In this document: piece after piece, positions 25,390-33,943 of the stretch | Layout: each line of letters begins with the position of its first letter | Numbering within the stretch: the first letter of the stretch is position 1 | Assembly (NCBI GenBank): GCA_050289805.1 | Contig: JBNKGL010000001.1 | Location: 62,001-126,000 of the forward strand | Reading direction: 5' to 3' | DNA from: JAUILA01 sp050289805 | GTDB lineage: Bacteria > Bacteroidota > Bacteroidia > Cytophagales > Cyclobacteriaceae | DNA: 64,000 bases | Notes under the pieces: model-generated | The model's input: the letters and a program-made list of their open reading frames with translations, nothing else | The model's database searches: none | Told to the model about the DNA's origin: nothing | Translations under genes and position numbers: made by a program

Positions 25390-26013
25390 TTGGATACACC
25401 AGTAAAATACCGAACAATCGAATCGGCCTCCTATGGCGAGTACAGGGAAAAGGGAAGCAAGTTTTTTGCATTTGCCTACCCTGTGGAGAACGAAGATGAT
25501 ATTAAAAAATTCCAGGACGAACTACGGGCCCAGTTTCATGATGCACGGCATCATTGTTACGCCTGGATACTCGGTTATACCGGTGAACAGTACAGGTCTA
25601 ATGACGATGGTGAACCCATGCATTCAGCCGGCGATCCCATCCTCGGCCAGATCCGGTCGGAAAATCTCACCAATGTCCTGATTATCGTGGTGCGGTATTT
25701 CGGAGGCACCAAGCTGGGTGTGAGCGGACTTATCAATGCATACAAAACAGCAGCTTCACGGGCACTGATGAACAGCAAAGTCATAGAAAAGGAAGTTACC
25801 GATGGAGTTCTGTTAACCTACAGCTATGATGCCACAAGTGAGGTGATGCGTCTGATTGATTCCATGAATGCGCAAATAACGGATCAGTCTTTTACGGAAG
25901 TTTGTAATGTGAACCTTCGTGTAAATATTTCATTCATCAACCAGTTTCTTGACCAGGTCGAGCTTCTTAAAAAGATGGGTCATGAGGTGGAAGCGAACGG
26001 AAGTGCTACCTGA
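25390..26013 (+). CDS. YigZ/IMPACT family protein (UPF0029)
   Basis: A 207-residue protein of the YigZ family, relatives of eukaryotic IMPACT. The conserved N-terminal core is visible: KGSKFFAFAYPV, ARHHCYAWILG, SNDDGEPMHSAGDPILGQI and VVRYFGGTKLGVSGL. The C-terminal domain (EF-G domain V-like) is also present. No ATG is available near the start. The TTG at 25390 is preferred because it follows an AGGAAAG site by nine bases and gives the usual length; another TTG at 25342 would add 16 residues. The role in bacteria is not settled. Its 3' end overlaps the convergent exonuclease gene by 8 bases. Confidence 0.85.
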   Translation: MDTPVKYRTIESASYGEYREKGSKFFAFAYPVENEDDIKKFQDELRAQFHDARHHCYAWILGYTGEQYRSNDDGEPMHSAGDPILGQIRSENLTNVLIIVVRYFGGTKLGVSGLINAYKTAASRALMNSKVIEKEVTDGVLLTYSYDATSEVMRLIDSMNAQITDQSFTEVCNVNLRVNISFINQFLDQVELLKKMGHEVEANGSAT

Positions 26014-26602
26014 TCTGTGCAAGTATTCCTTTTTTCCGAAGCGTATGATACATTTCGACACATACCCATGCGTCAGTAGCGGCATAGGTCAGCTGTTTTT
26101 CGGTGAGTGTATCATTTTCCCAGTTTGAGGTCTGGGCATTTTTGGAAATCCTGAATCCCAGGATTATGCCGGTTAATTTTTTCAATCCATTGCTCTCAAT
26201 TCCGATCTCCTTTACAAGCTGATTCAATTCGATAAAGCCAGCCGGATCAAAATGATGTAATTGCTGAAGTTCCTTGATATCATCACGAAGGGCTACTCCC
26301 ACTTTCGTGATTTCGTCGGCGCTGAAGAATTCCCTCAGTTCCGGGGTAATACCGGTGTGGTTAAGACGAATCAGGAATGCCTGGTGCGGGGTTGCTATCT
26401 GCACCAGTGATACGTTATTACGAACGCCTTTCCTGAAGCTTGGCTTCGTTTCCGTGTCAAATCCCACAACACCCTCACGCCATACTTCGTCCATTATTTT
26501 AACGACTTCATTCTTGTCGGTAGCCAAAACAATTTCACCCTCAAACTGGGCCAGCTCGAGGGAATTCAATTCTTCATGGGTAATATTTGGTGGATAAATC
26601 AT
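26006..26602 (-). CDS. DEDDy-type 3'-5' exonuclease (RNase D-like)
   Basis: A 198-residue exonuclease of the DnaQ superfamily. The metal-binding acidic residues are in VVGFDTETKP (motif I), GVALRDDIKELQ (motif II) and LTYAATDAWV (motif III, with Tyr giving the DEDDy subtype). The short length without HRDC domains matches the compact bacterial RNase D/WRN-exonuclease-like proteins. The substrate, DNA or RNA, cannot be decided from sequence. Its start overlaps the nhaC stop by four bases (ATGA). Confidence 0.88.
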   Translation of the reverse strand: MIYPPNITHEELNSLELAQFEGEIVLATDKNEVVKIMDEVWREGVVGFDTETKPSFRKGVRNNVSLVQIATPHQAFLIRLNHTGITPELREFFSADEITKVGVALRDDIKELQQLHHFDPAGFIELNQLVKEIGIESNGLKKLTGIILGFRISKNAQTSNWENDTLTEKQLTYAATDAWVCVEMYHTLRKKGILAQIR

Positions 26603-28080
26603 GATACTTCTGCTTCAACAGGTTCTTCCTCATCTTTAGTTCCAACCGGGAGCCTTTCAATCCGGATATTGGCATAGGCAAAGAGAATGGTCATGAACGG
26701 ACTGATAATATTGAAAAAACAATAGGGGAGGTAGGTAAGTGTAGCTACTCCCAATACAGATGACTGGTATGCGCCGCATGTATTCCATGGGACAAGGACA
26801 GATGTGACTGTGCCACTGTCTTCCAGCGTCCGGCTCAGATTTTCCGGGGCAAGCCCTCGTTCCCTGTATTCGGTCCTGTACATTCTTCCAGGCACTACAA
26901 TGGCGATATACTGATCGGATGCTGTCAGGTTAAAGGTGATACAGGTGCCCGCTGTTGCTGCGACAAGTGATCCCGTTGAATGGGCCAGCTGAATAATTGA
27001 ACGAGCAATTCTCTTCAGCATTCCATTATGTTCCATAACGCCCCCAAATACCATGGCACTGATGATCAGCCAAACAGTGGAAAGCATTCCTTCCATACCG
27101 GAAGAAGATAAAAGGCTATCAACAGATTCATTACCCGTTACCACAGAAACTTCTGTAAACATCGCAGTTAAAATCCCTTTGTATGCGCTTCCAAGAGAAT
27201 AATCTGTTACACCTGCTATTTCCTGTACAATATGAGGTTGAAATATAAGCGCAAACACACCTCCCATAATCGTTCCGAGGAGAAGAGCCGGTAATGCCGG
27301 CATCTTTTTTACAATCAGGAAAATGACAGTTGCCGGCACGAGAAAAAGCCAGAGGTTAATATTGAATTTTTCTGAAATGGCCTGCTGTACAATACCCACA
27401 TTGTCCATGGCCGCATTGCCTTCCAGTGTAAATCCCCATATCAGGAAGATCACAAGTGTTATGAGAATAGAGGGTACAGTTGTCCGCGCCATATACCGGA
27501 TGTGCGTGAAAAGATCGGTACCTGCCATGGCAGGTGCCAGGTTAGTGGTATCTGAAAGGGGCGACATCTTGTCCCCGAAATATGCGCCGGAGATTACTGC
27601 TCCGGCAATGACGCCGGTACCGATTCCCATGGCTTCCCCGATACCCATGAGGGCGATGCCGATCGTTGCAGATGTTGACCATGAACTTCCCGTGGCTATA
27701 GACACTATGGCACTCACCACGACAGCCGCTAAAAGAAATATCGTGGGATTAAGAATATCCAGCCCGTAATAGATCATCGCCGGAACAACGCCGCTAATCA
27801 TCCAGGTGCCTGCCAGTGAACCGATCAGGAGGAGGATCAGAATAGCGCCCATCGCAGAACTGATACTTTTTACGATCCCATCAAGGAGTTCGGTGAATGT
27901 ATATTTTAATGATATTGACATCACCCCGGCAATTGCCGCAGCGAAAATGAGTGCCATCTGATTCGGGCCGTAGGACGCATCTTCCCCAAAGAATTGAACA
28001 TTGATGAACAATAGAAAGATGAGAATTAAAATCGGGACAAGAGAATAAAAAAGTGTCGGCTTCCTGTGGGTAATTTCCAT
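26599..28080 (-). CDS. nhaC: Na+/H+ antiporter NhaC family
   Basis: A 493-residue membrane protein with about twelve helices. The pattern GSSWSTSATIGIALMGIGEAMG, ISGAYFGDKMSPLSDTTNLAP and the late DSGTVTSVLVPWNTCGAYQ is diagnostic of NhaC-type antiporters, which exchange Na+ for H+ at the inner membrane. Some homologues exchange malate or lactate instead, so the substrate is likely but not certain. If Rnf here pumps Na+, this exchanger could share the same ion circuit (inference). It is translationally coupled to the downstream exonuclease gene. Confidence 0.88.
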   Translation of the reverse strand: MEITHRKPTLFYSLVPILILIFLLFINVQFFGEDASYGPNQMALIFAAAIAGVMSISLKYTFTELLDGIVKSISSAMGAILILLLIGSLAGTWMISGVVPAMIYYGLDILNPTIFLLAAVVVSAIVSIATGSSWSTSATIGIALMGIGEAMGIGTGVIAGAVISGAYFGDKMSPLSDTTNLAPAMAGTDLFTHIRYMARTTVPSILITLVIFLIWGFTLEGNAAMDNVGIVQQAISEKFNINLWLFLVPATVIFLIVKKMPALPALLLGTIMGGVFALIFQPHIVQEIAGVTDYSLGSAYKGILTAMFTEVSVVTGNESVDSLLSSSGMEGMLSTVWLIISAMVFGGVMEHNGMLKRIARSIIQLAHSTGSLVAATAGTCITFNLTASDQYIAIVVPGRMYRTEYRERGLAPENLSRTLEDSGTVTSVLVPWNTCGAYQSSVLGVATLTYLPYCFFNIISPFMTILFAYANIRIERLPVGTKDEEEPVEAEVS

Positions 28081-28120
28081 GAAGGTCTCAATCAGTCAAG
28101 TCCCGAATATAAGCAATCTT

Positions 28121-29263
28121 TCACATTCCGACATTGCCTGTCATCAAATCCGCCAGTTTTTCACCGATATTACTCCCGATTGCCACACCCATGCCGCCCA
28201 GGCGAACCCCCACAAAAATGCCGGGCGCCTGCTGCTGAACAATAGGAGTTTTGTTCTTGCCGAAAGCCATGATCCCTGACCAGAATTTGTCAATTTTCAC
28301 TTCCTTTTTTGGCAGAATAATATTGTGTAAATATCCTTCCAGGGTTTCCCTGATGGTCCGGTTGATCCCGAAATCCGTCGTTTCCTCCTCCTTGATCTGC
28401 AAATTCCTTCCCCCTCCGAAGATCAGCCTGTTTCCGGCATTCCGGAAATAATAAAATCCACGATCCATATGAAATGTCCCTTTGAAAGGAAGATCCTCGA
28501 TGGGTTCGGTCACCAGTACCAGTCCACGCCCGGGCTTTAATTTTATTTCCGGGAAAAGATGTTGTGTAAATCCGTTGGTACAGACCCCTACACTCTTTGC
28601 ATGAATCCCCATTTTGTCGGAATCCAGCGCGCCCCTAACCCTGATTTTCACACCGCTCCCTGTGCTTTCCATCCGTTTCACCCATGCACCAGTGAGAATT
28701 TCAATATTTCGTTCTCCGGCCAGTCGCCAGAGATGGCGCATCATTTCTCCGGGATGAAGCTGTGATTCAAGTGGATTGTAAATAAGTGCCCTGATCTTTT
28801 TGGAAAAACCCATTTGCCCCAGTCGGTGGGACTGATCCTTGAAAACATCCTGGTTAAAAACAGGCTTCAGGAGATCATTCAGTTTTTCAAGATTTTCAAG
28901 CTGGTTGATTTCTTTTTCGCGGAGCAATTCATAACCCCCATGATTTTCAAACTGCAGGTTATCATCTCCAACTCGTTCACGTAATTTCCGAAGTCCGTTC
29001 CATCGCTGTGAAACCAGGTTTACCATGGCTTCTTCCCCCATGGAATTGATGTCTTCGATCAACTCACTTACACTTCCGAAACAGGCAAATCCGGCATTCC
29101 GGCTGCTCGCACCTGTAGGCCGGAGCCCCCGCTCAAGAATTATGATGCGTGCCTGGGGTTCCCGTTCCCTGATACTTAGTGCAGTGGAGAGTCCGCTAAT
29201 CCCGGCGCCAATAATGGCGTAATCATATGAAGTGAACGATTCCCTTTCCCAGTAACTTAACAT
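28121..29263 (-). CDS. FAD-dependent oxidoreductase, DAO/PuuB-like
   Basis: A 380-residue flavoprotein with the Rossmann FAD-binding motif YAIIGAGISGLSTALS near residue 18, a PTGASSRNAGFACFG loop, and a C-terminal GVRLGGMGVAIGSNIG motif that closes on the flavin. These are the marks of the D-amino-acid oxidase-like family; the N-terminal layout is close to gamma-glutamylputrescine oxidase-type enzymes. It has no signal peptide, so it is cytoplasmic. The amine substrate is unknown. Confidence 0.85.
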   Translation of the reverse strand: MLSYWERESFTSYDYAIIGAGISGLSTALSIREREPQARIIILERGLRPTGASSRNAGFACFGSVSELIEDINSMGEEAMVNLVSQRWNGLRKLRERVGDDNLQFENHGGYELLREKEINQLENLEKLNDLLKPVFNQDVFKDQSHRLGQMGFSKKIRALIYNPLESQLHPGEMMRHLWRLAGERNIEILTGAWVKRMESTGSGVKIRVRGALDSDKMGIHAKSVGVCTNGFTQHLFPEIKLKPGRGLVLVTEPIEDLPFKGTFHMDRGFYYFRNAGNRLIFGGGRNLQIKEEETTDFGINRTIRETLEGYLHNIILPKKEVKIDKFWSGIMAFGKNKTPIVQQQAPGIFVGVRLGGMGVAIGSNIGEKLADLMTGNVGM

Positions 29264-29349
29264 CTTGTATTTGTTTACGCTGTAAAGTTCTTAATTTTCA
29301 ATTGAGTTTGACCGATGTGCGGTAAAAAATGACATGACTAATTTCTCCT

Positions 29350-29859
29350 ATGAATACGGCAAAAATTGTAAAAAAAGCGCAACACTCTGGTTTTTATCGA
29401 TGGCTGCTTAATCGCGGCCTTGAGCGGATGATCCCATTCAACAAGCCGCATGGCTTTGAGGTGGTTTCGATTTCCGACGATTCCATCAAAACACGATTGC
29501 CATACAAAAGAAGAAATTTCAATCATATCCGTGGACTTCATGCCTGTGCCCTTGCAACGCTATCGGAGTTTACAACCGGGTTTTTGCTGGTATCCCGCCT
29601 TGATCCTGCTAAATACCGCATCATCCTTAAAACACTCGAAATGGACTATCACTACCAGGGAAAGACCGATGCATGGGGCGAGTTTCAGATAAATGACGAA
29701 TGGATGACAACATCCATCTATAATCCGTTGCAAAACCAGGATGCGGTGGTTGTTATTTGCGAGGTAAAAATATTTGATGCGCAGAACAATCATTTAACTA
29801 CCGGAAAGGTACATTGGCAAGTGAAATCCTGGGAAAAGGTGCGGACAAAAGTCAACTGA
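29350..29859 (+). CDS. DUF4442 hotdog-fold protein
   Basis: A 169-residue protein with the features of DUF4442, a hotdog-fold family related to thioesterases: KPHGFEVVSISDDSIKTRLPYKRRNFNHIRGLHACALATLSE covers the central helix region (positions 36-78), and a long strand segment follows. The HIRGLHACAL segment stands where hotdog thioesterases place their catalytic helix. The substrate is not known. It may form a unit with the Mpo1-like gene 32 bases downstream, and both could act on acyl chains. Confidence 0.75.
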   Translation: MNTAKIVKKAQHSGFYRWLLNRGLERMIPFNKPHGFEVVSISDDSIKTRLPYKRRNFNHIRGLHACALATLSEFTTGFLLVSRLDPAKYRIILKTLEMDYHYQGKTDAWGEFQINDEWMTTSIYNPLQNQDAVVVICEVKIFDAQNNHLTTGKVHWQVKSWEKVRTKVN

Positions 29860-29891
29860 TTCCTATATTAGAAGGTAAGAATTAAGTCTGT

Positions 29892-30371
29892 ATGTCAAAG
29901 ATCGATCAACTGCTTGAGGAGTACGGCGAAAGTCATAAAAACGAGACAAATAAACTGATCCACTGGATTTGTGTTCCGTTGATTTTTTTTAGTGTAGTGG
30001 GATTTTTCTGGGCTATACCTTCGTGGGGATTAAAGGACCTTTTCGGAAGTGCCAGTCCGTATCTGAATTGGGCCACGATTGTTCTTGCACTGGTGATGGT
30101 CTATTATTTAAGCCTGTCATTTTCCCTCTCGTTCGGTATGTTATTGTTTGGATCTCTTTGTCTTTTTTGCTGGAATCGAATTGATATGGCCACTGATTTT
30201 CCTGTCTGGGCCATTGCAATGATCATTTTTGTGCTGGCCTGGATTGGTCAGTTTTACGGACATAAAGTTGAAGGGAAGAAACCCTCATTTTTTAAGGATT
30301 TACAATTTTTATTAATAGGTCCTGCATGGCTGATGCATTTCATTTATCGCAAAGCCGGGATCTCATATTGA
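29892..30371 (+). CDS. Mpo1-like (DUF962) membrane protein
   Basis: A 159-residue protein with four membrane helices and the conserved His residues of the Mpo1/DUF962 family: the N-terminal GESHKNETNKLIHW segment, and GHKVEGKKPSFFKDLQ followed by LIGPAWLMHF. The yeast homologue Mpo1 is an Fe(II)-dependent dioxygenase that shortens 2-hydroxy fatty acids by alpha-oxidation. The His residues required there seem to be conserved, so a similar role is plausible. It precedes a glycosyltransferase gene by three bases. Confidence 0.83.
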   Translation: MSKIDQLLEEYGESHKNETNKLIHWICVPLIFFSVVGFFWAIPSWGLKDLFGSASPYLNWATIVLALVMVYYLSLSFSLSFGMLLFGSLCLFCWNRIDMATDFPVWAIAMIIFVLAWIGQFYGHKVEGKKPSFFKDLQFLLIGPAWLMHFIYRKAGISY

Positions 30372-30374
30372 TCT

Positions 30375-31235
30375 ATGTCAGAAAAACCACTCGTTAGTGT
30401 CGTTTGCTTGTGCTATAACCAGGCTTCCTTTGTTCGGGAAGCAATATACTCTGTACTCGATCAGACCTATGATAACATAGAACTGGTTGTGGTGGATGAC
30501 GCCAGTACGGATGACAGTCGCTATGCCATTCGCTCAACGTTGAGCAAACTGGATCATGTCCGCTTCCTGCCGCTGGCAAAAAATGTTGGCAACTGCCAGG
30601 CATTCAATGCTGCACTTCAATTTTTGAAAGGAAAGTATGTCATTGATCTGGCCGCCGATGATATGCTCCTGCCGGGTCGTGTGGCCCGGGGAGTGGAAGA
30701 TCTTGAATCGAGGGGTGACGAATACGGTGTGAATTTTACAAATGTAGAGATTGTTGATTCCGAAGGTCATCACCTTCGCCACCACTATGCCGTCAATACC
30801 AACGGTACAGCCCGCGTAAAGCCTCCGGAAGGGGATCTGTATACGACCCTCGTTTCTCGTTACGTGATCAACCCGGTTTCCATGATGATCCGGAAATCTG
30901 TTCTGGATGATCTGGAAGGCTACGATGAGGCCCTCAGCTATGAGGACTTTGATTTTTGGGTTCGCTCTTCGCGTAAATTTCTGTACAGTTATACGGATGA
31001 AGTACTGGTAAGGAAACGAATTCACGGGGGTAATAAGTCGGCTTCGCAATATGCCAAGGGAAGTCCGCAGCTCTATGATACCTACAAGGTTTGTGAGAAG
31101 ATCCGCACCATGAATAAATCAACTGAAGAAAAAAAGGCGTTAAAAAAACGCGTTTATTACGAAATGAAACAATGTATGAAGCTTCGGGAGATGAAACTTT
31201 TCAATAAATACAGTAAATTCCTCCTGAAGGGTTAA
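30375..31235 (+). CDS. Family 2 glycosyltransferase
   Basis: A 286-residue GT-A fold transferase. The N-terminus (PLVSVVCLCYNQASFVREAI) and the nucleotide-binding VVVDDASTDDS are typical of GT2. The metal-binding motif is LAADDML (in place of DxD), and a late ALSYEDFDFWVRSS gives the catalytic base region ED. No membrane segment is seen, so it is cytoplasmic or peripheral. It may act on a lipid-linked or surface glycan. It precedes nuoA by 30 bases, but nuoA seems to have its own promoter. Confidence 0.85.
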   Translation: MSEKPLVSVVCLCYNQASFVREAIYSVLDQTYDNIELVVVDDASTDDSRYAIRSTLSKLDHVRFLPLAKNVGNCQAFNAALQFLKGKYVIDLAADDMLLPGRVARGVEDLESRGDEYGVNFTNVEIVDSEGHHLRHHYAVNTNGTARVKPPEGDLYTTLVSRYVINPVSMMIRKSVLDDLEGYDEALSYEDFDFWVRSSRKFLYSYTDEVLVRKRIHGGNKSASQYAKGSPQLYDTYKVCEKIRTMNKSTEEKKALKKRVYYEMKQCMKLREMKLFNKYSKFLLKG

Positions 31236-31251
31236 GCTTCTGAATATTGGT

Positions 31252-31259
31252 TATATTTG
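31252..31259 (+). promoter_or_regulatory. TAnnTTTG (-7) box before nuoA
   Basis: TATATTTG matches the Bacteroidota -7 element. It ends only 6 bases before the nuoA ATG, so transcription from it would give an almost leaderless mRNA. No good -33 element is visible. Confidence 0.4.
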
Positions 31260-31265
31260 GTCTGT

Positions 31266-31748
31266 ATGGACAGTGATATATCTGCATTCGGTGAGGTATT
31301 GCTCTACATTATTGTAGGGGTTACATTTATTGGCGGGGGTTTATTTACAGCCCGTCTTCTTCGTCCGAATCGTCCGGATGAGCGCAAGCAGGAAACGTAT
31401 GAAAGCGGTGAGTCCCCGATCGGAATGGCCTGGGGCCGGATTAATATCCGATTCTATCTGTTTGCGCTTATATTTCTTCTTTTTGAGGTGGAAATCGTTT
31501 TTCTTTTTCCATGGTCCGTAGTCTTTGGAAATCAGGAAATGAATGCCGCTACCGAAGGAGCCTGGGGATGGTTTACATTCATCGAAATGTTTGTTTTTGT
31601 TCTGGTGCTTTTCATTGGGCTCATTTATGCCTGGGTGAAAGGCTATCTGGACTGGCCCAAACCTGTGACAAGACCACGCACCATCAATTCTCCGGTACCG
31701 CCCGAAATGTATGAGGCGATCAATAAAAAATATTCAAGGCAACAATGA
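31266..31748 (+). CDS. nuoA: NADH-quinone oxidoreductase subunit A
   Basis: A three-helix membrane subunit of complex I, 160 residues from the ATG at 31266. ETYESGESPIGMAWGRINIRF (residues 46-66) is the conserved loop with its quinone-site segment, and FLLFEVEIVFLFPW lies in the second helix. An upstream TTG at 31257 would add three residues and is not needed. It overlaps nuoB by four bases (ATGA). Confidence 0.94.
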   Translation: MDSDISAFGEVLLYIIVGVTFIGGGLFTARLLRPNRPDERKQETYESGESPIGMAWGRINIRFYLFALIFLLFEVEIVFLFPWSVVFGNQEMNAATEGAWGWFTFIEMFVFVLVLFIGLIYAWVKGYLDWPKPVTRPRTINSPVPPEMYEAINKKYSRQQ

Positions 31749-32260
31749 AAAGTTATCTCGACAGTCAGTTTGAGCAAGGAGGCGTGGTTGTTACACGTCT
31801 TGATGACCTGATCAACTGGGCGAGGCTTTCATCAATGTGGCCCATGACCTTTGGCATCGCCTGCTGCGCCATTGAATTTATGTCGACGGGAACATCCGCA
31901 TACGACATGGACAGGTTCGGAATGGCTCCAAGAGCCTCCCCCCGGCAGGCCGATGTCATGATCATTGCGGGAACCGTGACGTTCAAAATGGCGGATCGTA
32001 TCAAACGGCTGTATGATCAGATGTCGGAACCAAGGTATGTGATTTCGATGGGTTCCTGTTCGAATTGCGGCGGCCCGTATTGGGAACATGGATACCACGT
32101 TGTGAAAGGCGTTGACCGTATTGTGCCCGTAGATGTTTATGTGCCCGGATGTCCCCCAAGGCCCGAGGCACTTATTGGCGGATTTCTGAAACTACAGGAA
32201 AAGATTCGCAGTGAATCGCGGATGGCCCCGAAGGCACTGCAAAAATTGATGAAATCATGA
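31745..32260 (+). CDS. nuoB: NADH-quinone oxidoreductase subunit B
   Basis: The peripheral-arm subunit that binds cluster N2, the last carrier before quinone. Its ligands are the paired Cys of GIACCAIEFM, the Cys in SMGSCSNCGG and the Cys in VPGCPPRPE; all are present. The MDRFGMAPRASPRQADVMI motif is highly conserved. 171 residues, normal length. It overlaps nuoA and nuoC by four bases. Confidence 0.96.
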   Translation: MKSYLDSQFEQGGVVVTRLDDLINWARLSSMWPMTFGIACCAIEFMSTGTSAYDMDRFGMAPRASPRQADVMIIAGTVTFKMADRIKRLYDQMSEPRYVISMGSCSNCGGPYWEHGYHVVKGVDRIVPVDVYVPGCPPRPEALIGGFLKLQEKIRSESRMAPKALQKLMKS

Positions 32261-32724
32261 AAGAAGATATTGAAAAACTCCTGGAAGGCCGGCAGTTTAC
32301 CTGGAACCCTGATGATTCACCCATTTCCTTAACGGTTGAATTAAACGATTTCAAGGAGTTAATGCAGTCAATGTATAATCATAAAACGTTGTTTTTTGAT
32401 TTGCTTTCCTGCATCACGGGAATTGATAACGGATCCGAGGCCGGAACCATGGAAGTCGTTTATAACCTTTACAGCATACCCCATGAACATGCGATTATGG
32501 TCAGGGTGATCTGTGACCGGAATAACCCGGTTGTACCCACTGTTTCAGATATCTGGAAAACGGCCGACTGGCATGAGCGGGAGACGTACGATTTGCTGGG
32601 AATCATGTTTGAGAATCACCCCGATCTGCGCAGGATATTGCTGCCTGCCGACTGGGAAGGATTCCCCCTTCGAAAGGATTACACGGCACAGGAATATTAT
32701 CACGGAATTCGTGTAGAATACTGA
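32257..32724 (+). CDS. nuoC: NADH-quinone oxidoreductase subunit C
   Basis: A 155-residue peripheral subunit (30 kDa family). The signature WKTADWHERETYDLLGIMF followed by HPDLRRILLPADWEGFPLRKDY is complete. It is a separate gene here, not fused to nuoD as in some Bacteroidota and in enterobacteria. nuoD starts two bases after its stop codon. Confidence 0.95.
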   Translation: MKEDIEKLLEGRQFTWNPDDSPISLTVELNDFKELMQSMYNHKTLFFDLLSCITGIDNGSEAGTMEVVYNLYSIPHEHAIMVRVICDRNNPVVPTVSDIWKTADWHERETYDLLGIMFENHPDLRRILLPADWEGFPLRKDYTAQEYYHGIRVEY

Positions 32725-32725
32725 A

Positions 32726-33943
32726 ATGGCAAACGAAATTCAATATACCTACGAGAAAGATCACCTGATCAGGTCTGAACCTGGAAAATTTCGGGAGGAT
32801 GGGTTGCGCGAAGAGGAGGTGATTATCAATATCGGGCCTCAGCACCCTTCAACCCATGGTGTCCTGAGACTCGAGGTTTTGCTCGAGGGAGAAATTGTTC
32901 GTGATGTGGTTCCGCATCTGGGGTATTTACACCGGTGTTTTGAAAAACATGCCGAGTCCCTGGCGTATAATCAGATCATCCCGTATGTCGACCGGATGGA
33001 TTATGTGGCCGCCATGAATTCTGAGCACGCCTATGCGCTGGGGGTGGAGAAGATGCTGGGTATTACTGAACAGATTCCGAAACGTGTAGAATACATTCGG
33101 GTTTTAGTTGCTGAGCTAAACCGGATAGCGTCTCACTTTGTGAGTATAGGAACGTATGCCATGGATATAGGCGCCTTCACGCCATTCTTTTGGCTGATGC
33201 GTGACCGGGAGCACCTTTTGCGCCTTCTGGAATGGGCCAGCGGTGCGCGGATGCTGTATAATTATATCTGGATAGGAGGGTTGTACTATGATCTGCCCGT
33301 CGGCTTTGAGGAAAAGTGCCGCGAATTTATTAACTACCTCAAACCAAAGATCCGGGAGGTTGAGGATCTCATTGTCTCGAATAAAATATTTGTAGACAGA
33401 ACTGCCAATGTGGGTGTACTTCCCCTGGATCTTGCCATTAACTATGGAATTACCGGGCCCATGCTGAGAGCATCTGGCCTGAGGTTTGATCTTCGTCGTG
33501 TAGATGGATATTCGGTATATCCTGAACTTGATTTTGATATTCCGATCGGGGAGGGTAAAATGGGTACTACAGGAGATTGCTGGGATCGCAATTATATCCG
33601 GGTATTGGAAGTGCACGAATCTGTTAAAATAATTGAGCAATGCCTGGATAGACTTATGGGGGACCATAAGAGAGACCCTTCCTTTAATCCCCAGGCGATG
33701 GTTCCGAAGAAAATACGTCCTAAAAAACAGGATCTCTATGTGCGGGCGGAGAATCCCAAGGGTGAGCTTGGCTTCTTTTTCAGAGCAGACGGACGTTCCG
33801 ATATCCCGTTCCGATGCAAGGCCCGCAGCTGTTGTTTTGTGAACCTGTCAGTCCTGCCTGAACTGGCCAAAGGCGGGCTCATTGCCGATCTGGTGGCAAT
33901 CCTGGGATCCATTGATATAGTATTGGGAGAAATAGACCGATGA
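32726..33943 (+). CDS. nuoD: NADH-quinone oxidoreductase subunit D
   Basis: The 49-kDa family subunit (405 residues) that forms the quinone-binding cavity with NuoB. The conserved INIGPQHPSTHGVLRLEVLL opens the domain, with HLGYLHRCFEKHAE, YVDRMDYVAAMNSEHAYALG and the C-terminal CKARSCCFVNLSVL region. The stop overlaps the start of nnr (ATGA). The remaining complex I genes (nuoE to nuoN) are not in this window. Confidence 0.96.
   Translation: MANEIQYTYEKDHLIRSEPGKFREDGLREEEVIINIGPQHPSTHGVLRLEVLLEGEIVRDVVPHLGYLHRCFEKHAESLAYNQIIPYVDRMDYVAAMNSEHAYALGVEKMLGITEQIPKRVEYIRVLVAELNRIASHFVSIGTYAMDIGAFTPFFWLMRDREHLLRLLEWASGARMLYNYIWIGGLYYDLPVGFEEKCREFINYLKPKIREVEDLIVSNKIFVDRTANVGVLPLDLAINYGITGPMLRASGLRFDLRRVDGYSVYPELDFDIPIGEGKMGTTGDCWDRNYIRVLEVHESVKIIEQCLDRLMGDHKRDPSFNPQAMVPKKIRPKKQDLYVRAENPKGELGFFFRADGRSDIPFRCKARSCCFVNLSVLPELAKGGLIADLVAILGSIDIVLGEIDR

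Noticed and set aside
27323..27769. Open frame of 148 residues antisense to nhaC
   Set aside because: It is a shadow of the antiporter gene with no family features and no promoter or ribosome site.
33116..33667. Open frame of 183 residues antisense to nuoD
   Set aside because: It is a shadow of a strongly conserved gene and shows no domain.
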